Shown piece by piece: positions 59,432 to 64,000 of a stretch of 64,000 bases of DNA. The stretch is from BOKV01 sp049289295. GTDB lineage: Bacteria > Pseudomonadota > Alphaproteobacteria > Rhizobiales > Rhizobiaceae. The stretch lies in NCBI GenBank assembly GCA_049289295.1, contig JBATLL010000102.1:62001-126000 (forward strand), written 5' to 3'. Within the stretch, counting starts at the first letter, position 1; each line of letters opens with the position of its first letter. The notes below the pieces were generated by a model that was given only the letters and a program-made list of their open reading frames with translations, was not told the origin of the DNA and made no database searches. A program made the position numbers and the translations under genes.

Positions 59432-61879
59432 TCAGGCGCGCACACGCTCCGACTTTGGGTCGTACATTGGCTTGAGCGAGGCTTCCGCCTTCACCCGTAC
59501 ACCGGCCACCTCGATCTCGAATGCCGAGGCAAGCACGCTGTCAACACTCTCCCCCTTGCACGGAACATAGCCCATCGCAATCGCCCCGCCAAGGAAATGA
59601 CCGTAGCTTCCGCTGGAGACATAGCCGACGATCTCGCCATCGCGAACGATCGGCTCATTGTGATAGACCAGCGGTTCGGGATCGGTGAGCCTGAACTGAA
59701 CCATGCGCGTCAGAAGGCCCTCTTCCTTCTTGCGCAACACGGCGTCGCGCCCGATGAAATCCGCCTTCGTCGTGTCAACGGCAAATCCCAGTCCTGCTTC
59801 AAGCACATGATCCTCTTCGGCGATATCATGACCGAAATGCCTGAATGCCTTTTCGATCCGGCATGAATCCATCATGTGCATGCCACACAGCTTGAGGCCA
59901 ACATCTTCCCCCGCCTCTGCGAGCGTTTCGAAGACATGGGCCGCCATGTCGGAGGAAATGTAGATTTCCCATCCAAGTTCGCCGACATAGGAAACGCGGT
60001 GCGCGCGGGCCAGTCCCATGCCGATCTCGATCTGGCGGGCATGGCCAAACGGGTGGTTCTCATTGCTCCAGTCGTGCGGGGATACTTTCTCAAGCAGCTT
60101 GCGCGCATTGGGACCCATCACTGCCAGCACGCCTTCGCCTGCCGTCACGTCGGTAAAGACGACACGGGCATCCTCCTTGTGGCGCTTCAGCCAGTTCATG
60201 TCGCGCACCATGGTCGTGGACGGTGTCACGATCAGATACAGGGTCGATGAAAGCCGCGTCACGGTGACATCAGCCTCGATACCACCGCGCGAATTGAGGA
60301 ACTGCGTGTAGACGATCTTGCCGGGTTCAACGCTCATGTTCGCGCCACATACGCGATTGAGAAACGATTCTGCGTCAACACCTTCCACACGAATCTTTCC
60401 AAACGAGGTCATGTCATACATGCCGATATTCGTGCGCACCGCCATGTGTTCATCACGGGCATTTTCAAACCAGTTCTGGCGCTTCCACGAATAACGATAT
60501 TCCCGCTCCTGACCGGGTCTGGCAAACCAGTTTGCGCGCTCCCATCCTGCGGTTTCGCCAAACACGGCACCCCTTGTCTTGAGATGTTCGTGGAAGGGCG
60601 TGCGGCGCACGCCGCGTGCCGTGGCCTTCTGGCGATAGGGGAAATGGTCGGCATAAAGCAGGCCCAGCGTCTCCTTGGACCGCTCGAAAAGATAGGTCTT
60701 GTTGCCCTGGAATGTCTGCATCCGGCGAATGTCGACATCGAACAGATCATAGGGCGGGTGGCCGAATTCCATCCAGTGGGCAAGCGCCATGCCCGCTCCT
60801 CCCGATGACTGGATACCGATCGAGTTGAAGCCGGCGCAAACATAATAGTTCTTCAGTTCAGGAGCCTCGCCCAGATGGTAGGCATCGTCTGGCGTGAAGC
60901 TCTCCGGTCCGTTGAAGAAGGTATGAATGCCAGCCGTGGCCAGCATCGGCATGCGGTTGACCGCCTTCTCCAGGATCGGTTCGAAATGATCAAAATCCTC
61001 CGGCAACTGGTCAAAGCAGAAATCGTCGGGAATACCCTTCATGCCCCATGGCTTGGCGACAGGCTCGAACGCACCGAGCATCATCTTGCCCGCATCTTCC
61101 TTGTAGTAGGCGCATTCGTCGGGAACACGCAGCACCGGAAGTTGCGACAGTCCGGCCACCGGCTCGCTCACAATGTAGAAATGCTCGCAGGCATGCAGTG
61201 GCACATTCACACCAGCCATGCGACCGACCTCATGTCCCCACATGCCCGCGCAGTTGACCACGGCCTCAGCCTCGATGGTGCCGGTTTCATCCGAGCCATC
61301 CTTGGCCCAGGAAACACCGCTTACCCGTCCATCCTTGCTGTGAATGGCCGTGACCTTGATCCCTTCGACGACCTTCGCGCCCATCTGCCGTGCACCCTTG
61401 GCCAGCGCCAGGGTAATGTTCGCCGGATCACCCTGCCCGTCGAGCGGAAGCCAGACAGCGCCGGTCGCGTCAGACACGTTGAGATGCGGGTAGCGCTTCT
61501 TCACTTCATCGAGCGAAATCTCCTCGACATCAACGCCGAAGGCGCGCGCCATCGAAGCGCTGCGATATAGTTCCTCCTTGCGTTCCCGGGTAAGGGCGAG
61601 CGAAATCGAGCCGACCTGGCGAAATCCAGTTGCCACGCCGGTTTCGGCCTCAAGGCCGGTGATCAGATCCGCTGAATATTTTGCAAGCCGCGTCAGTGCC
61701 TTGGTCGCCCGCAACTGGCCGATAAGGCCCGCAGCGTGCCAGGTCGTTCCAGACGTCAGCTGCTTGCGCTCCAGAAGGACGACGTCCTTCCAGCCCATTT
61801 TTGCAAGGTGATAGGCGACCGAACACCCGGCGACGCCGCCGCCAATGATTACTGCCCTGGCCTTGTCCGGAAGTGTCAT
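59432..61879 (-). CDS. DAO-GcvT fusion dehydrogenase (dimethylglycine dehydrogenase-like), second copy
   Basis: The 815-residue protein has the same two-part layout as that at 18880-21297: FAD domain (RAVIIGGGVAGCSVAYHLAKMG at residue 8, TSGTTWHAAGLIGQ near 42 with the covalent-flavin His) and a GcvT domain from about 430 (GMYDMTSFGKIRVEG, VSYVGELGWEIY near 635, GGAIAMGYVP near 770). It should demethylate an N-methylglycine-like substrate and load tetrahydrofolate. It differs strongly from the first copy, so its substrate probably differs. Confidence 0.87.
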   Translation of the reverse strand: MTLPDKARAVIIGGGVAGCSVAYHLAKMGWKDVVLLERKQLTSGTTWHAAGLIGQLRATKALTRLAKYSADLITGLEAETGVATGFRQVGSISLALTRERKEELYRSASMARAFGVDVEEISLDEVKKRYPHLNVSDATGAVWLPLDGQGDPANITLALAKGARQMGAKVVEGIKVTAIHSKDGRVSGVSWAKDGSDETGTIEAEAVVNCAGMWGHEVGRMAGVNVPLHACEHFYIVSEPVAGLSQLPVLRVPDECAYYKEDAGKMMLGAFEPVAKPWGMKGIPDDFCFDQLPEDFDHFEPILEKAVNRMPMLATAGIHTFFNGPESFTPDDAYHLGEAPELKNYYVCAGFNSIGIQSSGGAGMALAHWMEFGHPPYDLFDVDIRRMQTFQGNKTYLFERSKETLGLLYADHFPYRQKATARGVRRTPFHEHLKTRGAVFGETAGWERANWFARPGQEREYRYSWKRQNWFENARDEHMAVRTNIGMYDMTSFGKIRVEGVDAESFLNRVCGANMSVEPGKIVYTQFLNSRGGIEADVTVTRLSSTLYLIVTPSTTMVRDMNWLKRHKEDARVVFTDVTAGEGVLAVMGPNARKLLEKVSPHDWSNENHPFGHARQIEIGMGLARAHRVSYVGELGWEIYISSDMAAHVFETLAEAGEDVGLKLCGMHMMDSCRIEKAFRHFGHDIAEEDHVLEAGLGFAVDTTKADFIGRDAVLRKKEEGLLTRMVQFRLTDPEPLVYHNEPIVRDGEIVGYVSSGSYGHFLGGAIAMGYVPCKGESVDSVLASAFEIEVAGVRVKAEASLKPMYDPKSERVRA

Positions 61880-61893
61880 GCCCTGCGCCTTCT

Positions 61894-61927
61894 TGAAAAT
61901 GAAAATTTCTTGAAAAATTTCATTTCA
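61894..61927. promoter_or_regulatory. Imperfect palindrome upstream of the second DAO-GcvT gene
   Basis: Two 16-base imperfect inverted arms (TGAAAATGAAAATTTC and GAAAAATTTCATTTCA) face each other across TT, 15 bases upstream of the start codon. The half-sites TGAAA/TTTCA recall those at the bhc promoter but the spacing differs. Confidence 0.4.
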
Positions 61928-61987
61928 CCGAAAAGAACGCAAGGGATTTTTTCAATTCGAGGCATTGCCGCGCCGGTAATTCGACAC

Positions 61988-62926
61988 TTACCGTACCGGC
62001 GCAGGGACAAATTCATCATCATCACCCGGCGGAAGCCTGAATTGGCCCCTCTGGAAGTCCCCTGAGCGCCACTGCGCCTTGGCAGCCTCGATGCGCTCGC
62101 GCGAGGAAGCAACGAAGTTCCACCAGATATGGCGCGGTCCTTCCAGCGTGTCGCCGCCAAGTGCCAGAAACCGCGCACCGCCCGGACCTGCCCGCACGGT
62201 AATGGCGTCCCCCGGCCGGAAAACGACCATTTGCCCGACCCTGAATTCCTGGCCACCAACGTCGATACTGCCATCCATTATGTAAATGGCGCGATCCTCA
62301 TGGTCATGCGGCAATGGCATGGCAATGCCGGGACCAGCCGCCACATCGCAATAGAAGAGACGCGAACTGGTGGTGACCGGTGAACTTTCACCCCAGGCTG
62401 TGCCCGCGATCAGGCGGACCTTGATTCCCGGCGCATCCAGCAGCGGGATACCTGATCTGCCATGATGCTGGAATGCAGCGTCGCTGTCCTCCTGGTCTTG
62501 CGGCAGGGCAACCCAGCTCTGAATTCCTGACGGAAGGCGCCTGCCCGTCCGCGTCTGGCTATCGGTGCGCTCCGAATGCGTGACGCCTCTGCCAGCCACC
62601 ATCCAGTTCACATCGCCGGGCCTGATGATCTGGTCCGCACCAGTTGAATCGCGATGATGAAATTCGCCCTCGAACAGATAGGTCAGCGTTGCAAGGCCGA
62701 TATGGGGGTGCGGCCTGATGTCGATACCCTGGCCATCAATGAGTTCCCCCGGCCCAACCTGATCCAGGAAAATGAAGGGTCCAACCATCCGCCTGCCGGG
62801 CGCTGGAAGGGCACGACGAACCGCAAAGCCCTCGACGTCGCGCGTCCTTGCCACAATCACCGTTGCGATGGCATCGGGGCTGGACTTGGCTGCCTCATGC
62901 CCAGCGATCAGCGGATGGTGGCTCAT
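61988..62926 (-). CDS. Pirin-family protein
   Basis: The 312-residue bicupin has the pirin N-terminal signature MVGPFIFLDQVGPGEL near residue 47, metal ligands in DIRPHPHIGLATLTYLFEGEFHHRDS near 70, and a second cupin around PLPHDHEDRAIYIMDGSIDVGG near 205. Some pirins have quercetinase activity; most have no known role. It is co-directional with the DAO-GcvT genes on both sides. Confidence 0.9.
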   Translation of the reverse strand: MSHHPLIAGHEAAKSSPDAIATVIVARTRDVEGFAVRRALPAPGRRMVGPFIFLDQVGPGELIDGQGIDIRPHPHIGLATLTYLFEGEFHHRDSTGADQIIRPGDVNWMVAGRGVTHSERTDSQTRTGRRLPSGIQSWVALPQDQEDSDAAFQHHGRSGIPLLDAPGIKVRLIAGTAWGESSPVTTSSRLFYCDVAAGPGIAMPLPHDHEDRAIYIMDGSIDVGGQEFRVGQMVVFRPGDAITVRAGPGGARFLALGGDTLEGPRHIWWNFVASSRERIEAAKAQWRSGDFQRGQFRLPPGDDDEFVPAPVR

Positions 62927-62976
62927 GGTCTTCTGCCTTCGCCCGCGCGGGCAATTTCAGTCGCCACGCACCCCGG

Positions 62977-64000
62977 TCAGCCCCGCATTCTCCCGCCATT
63001 GGGATCATGAAGCGGCTGGGCCGTCACGCTTGCCCGGTGCATCGCGCCGTTGATTTCGATATCGAGAACAGTGCCATCAGCGGCAAGTTCGGGAGGAACA
63101 TAGCCGAACGCAATGGACTTGCCCACATGATGGGCATAGCCGCCCGATGAAACATAACCCACGCACTGACCGTCCTTGAGGATGGCCTCATCATTGACGA
63201 CATCGCGCTCGCCTGCCTCGATGACCATCGTGACCAGTTTGCGTTCCGGCTTGCCTTCGCACTCCGCCATCGCGGCTTCCTTGCCGATGAACGCCTTGTT
63301 CCAGTCGATGAAGGCATCGAGACCCGACTGGGCCGCCGTGAAGTCCGGACGATAGTCGAGTGTCCACACACCCCAGTTCTTTTCCAACCGAAGCGACATG
63401 AGCGCTCGCGCGCCATACCATTTCAGCCCGAGATCCGCGCCCGCTTCCTCGATCGCTTCAGCGAGGCGCAACTGGTATTGCGGCGCGCAATAGATTTCAT
63501 ATCCCAGTTCGCCCGAGAAGGAGATGCGCGCCAGGATGACTGGCACCAGCCCAACGAAAGCCCGTCGGATATCACGGAACCGGAATGCCTCGCTGCTGAC
63601 ATCCTGGCGCGTGATGCGTTGCAGAAGTTCACGCGAATGCGGCCCCGAAATGGCAATGCCATGCAGTTCATCCGACGCGTTGCGATAGTGCACGCCAGAT
63701 TTCGGCAGGTGCTTTTCGAACCAGCGACGATGCATTTCCTGCGCAGCGCCCGATCCGAACAGCATGAAATGCTGATCATCAAGACAGGCAACCGTCAGGT
63801 CGCCATAGAGTTTGCCCTTCGGTGTCAACATCGGCGTGAGCGACATGCGACCTGGGCCGGGAATACGTCCGGCAAGCAAGTGATCCAGGAATGCACGCGC
63901 GCCCTCCCCCCTGAATTCATGCTTGGCGAAGTTGGCAATCTCGATTGCCCCCACCGCTTCACGCACTGCACGCACTTCGCCAGCAACATAGTCATGGCTT
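62977..64000 (-). CDS. DAO-GcvT fusion dehydrogenase, third copy (C-terminal part; cut by window end)
   Basis: The readable 341 codons are the C-terminal GcvT-like half of a dimethylglycine dehydrogenase-like protein: GAIEIANFAKHEFRGEGAR at the left, LARISFSGELGYEIYCAPQYQ, WYGARALMSLRLEKNWGVW, VGYVSSGGYAHHVGKSIAFGYVPPE, ending DPNGGRMRG. The frame stays open to the window edge (SHDYVAGEV precedes), so the gene continues beyond 64000 and the FAD half should lie there. It is the third such gene in the window. Confidence 0.85.
   Translation of the reverse strand, partial: SHDYVAGEVRAVREAVGAIEIANFAKHEFRGEGARAFLDHLLAGRIPGPGRMSLTPMLTPKGKLYGDLTVACLDDQHFMLFGSGAAQEMHRRWFEKHLPKSGVHYRNASDELHGIAISGPHSRELLQRITRQDVSSEAFRFRDIRRAFVGLVPVILARISFSGELGYEIYCAPQYQLRLAEAIEEAGADLGLKWYGARALMSLRLEKNWGVWTLDYRPDFTAAQSGLDAFIDWNKAFIGKEAAMAECEGKPERKLVTMVIEAGERDVVNDEAILKDGQCVGYVSSGGYAHHVGKSIAFGYVPPELAADGTVLDIEINGAMHRASVTAQPLHDPNGGRMRG

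Overview
The window is high-GC, gene-dense DNA from a metabolically versatile alphaproteobacterium, most like a member of the Hyphomicrobiales (Rhizobiales) or Rhodobacterales. The evidence is the red-type (form IC) RuBisCO operon with CbbX, a bhcABCD/bhcR beta-hydroxyaspartate cluster, a PuuE-UraD fusion, and several DAO-GcvT (dimethylglycine dehydrogenase-like) proteins. No rRNA, tRNA, CRISPR array, intact transposase or phage gene was seen. The species cannot be named from the sequence alone. No homology search was run, so all family calls rest on motifs, length and context.

Layout. 1-6.7 kb: Calvin cycle operon (PGK-like N-domain fragment, fba, cbbL, cbbS, cbbX, rpe), followed by a degenerate periplasmic metallo-beta-lactamase-fold protein and a redoxin. 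6.7-13.4 kb: purine breakdown (xdhB, xdhA, uraH on the minus strand; puuE-uraD fusion and an AllE-type ureidoglycine aminohydrolase on the plus strand). 13.4-18.8 kb: bhcDCBA with divergent bhcR, which assimilates glyoxylate. 18.9-21.3 kb: a DAO-GcvT demethylating dehydrogenase. 21.3-26.6 kb: a compositionally different block holding a TetR regulator, an alpha/beta hydrolase, an NAPE-PLD-type MBL protein, a steroid-5-alpha-reductase-like membrane protein and an epimerase. 26.7-36.2 kb: one tightly coupled nine-gene operon that takes tryptophan through kynurenine and anthranilate to 2-aminobenzoyl-CoA and on through ring dearomatisation. 36.5-49.6 kb: a regulon built around a BetI-like TetR protein, with a Rieske oxygenase, class III aminotransferase, polyamine-type ABC transporter, SAM methyltransferase, two CrtI-like FAD oxidoreductases, a GcvT-like protein and a 73-residue protein. 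49.7-58.4 kb: aromatic acid catabolism (pobA, hydroxycinnamate CoA pathway, 3-hydroxybenzoate/gentisate pathway). 58.4-64 kb: an Ldh-family oxidoreductase, two more DAO-GcvT proteins (the last cut by the window end) and a pirin.

How it fits together. Purine breakdown, RuBisCO oxygenation and demethylation of N-methyl glycines would yield glyoxylate and/or glycine. These are the two compounds the beta-hydroxyaspartate cycle joins, so the first 21 kb reads as a glyoxylate/C1 hub. The remainder is an aromatic and amine catabolic island in which each operon has its own local regulator (IclR, MarR or TetR) and a visible palindrome in its promoter.

The strongest candidate for an undescribed system is the 36.5-49.6 kb regulon. 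Three near-identical 22-bp sites (36517-36538, 39275-39296, 44961-44982) sit in three promoter regions that drive five transcription units, including the TetR gene itself. They tie together enzymes not usually described as one pathway, probably for uptake and breakdown of a methylated amine or polyamine.
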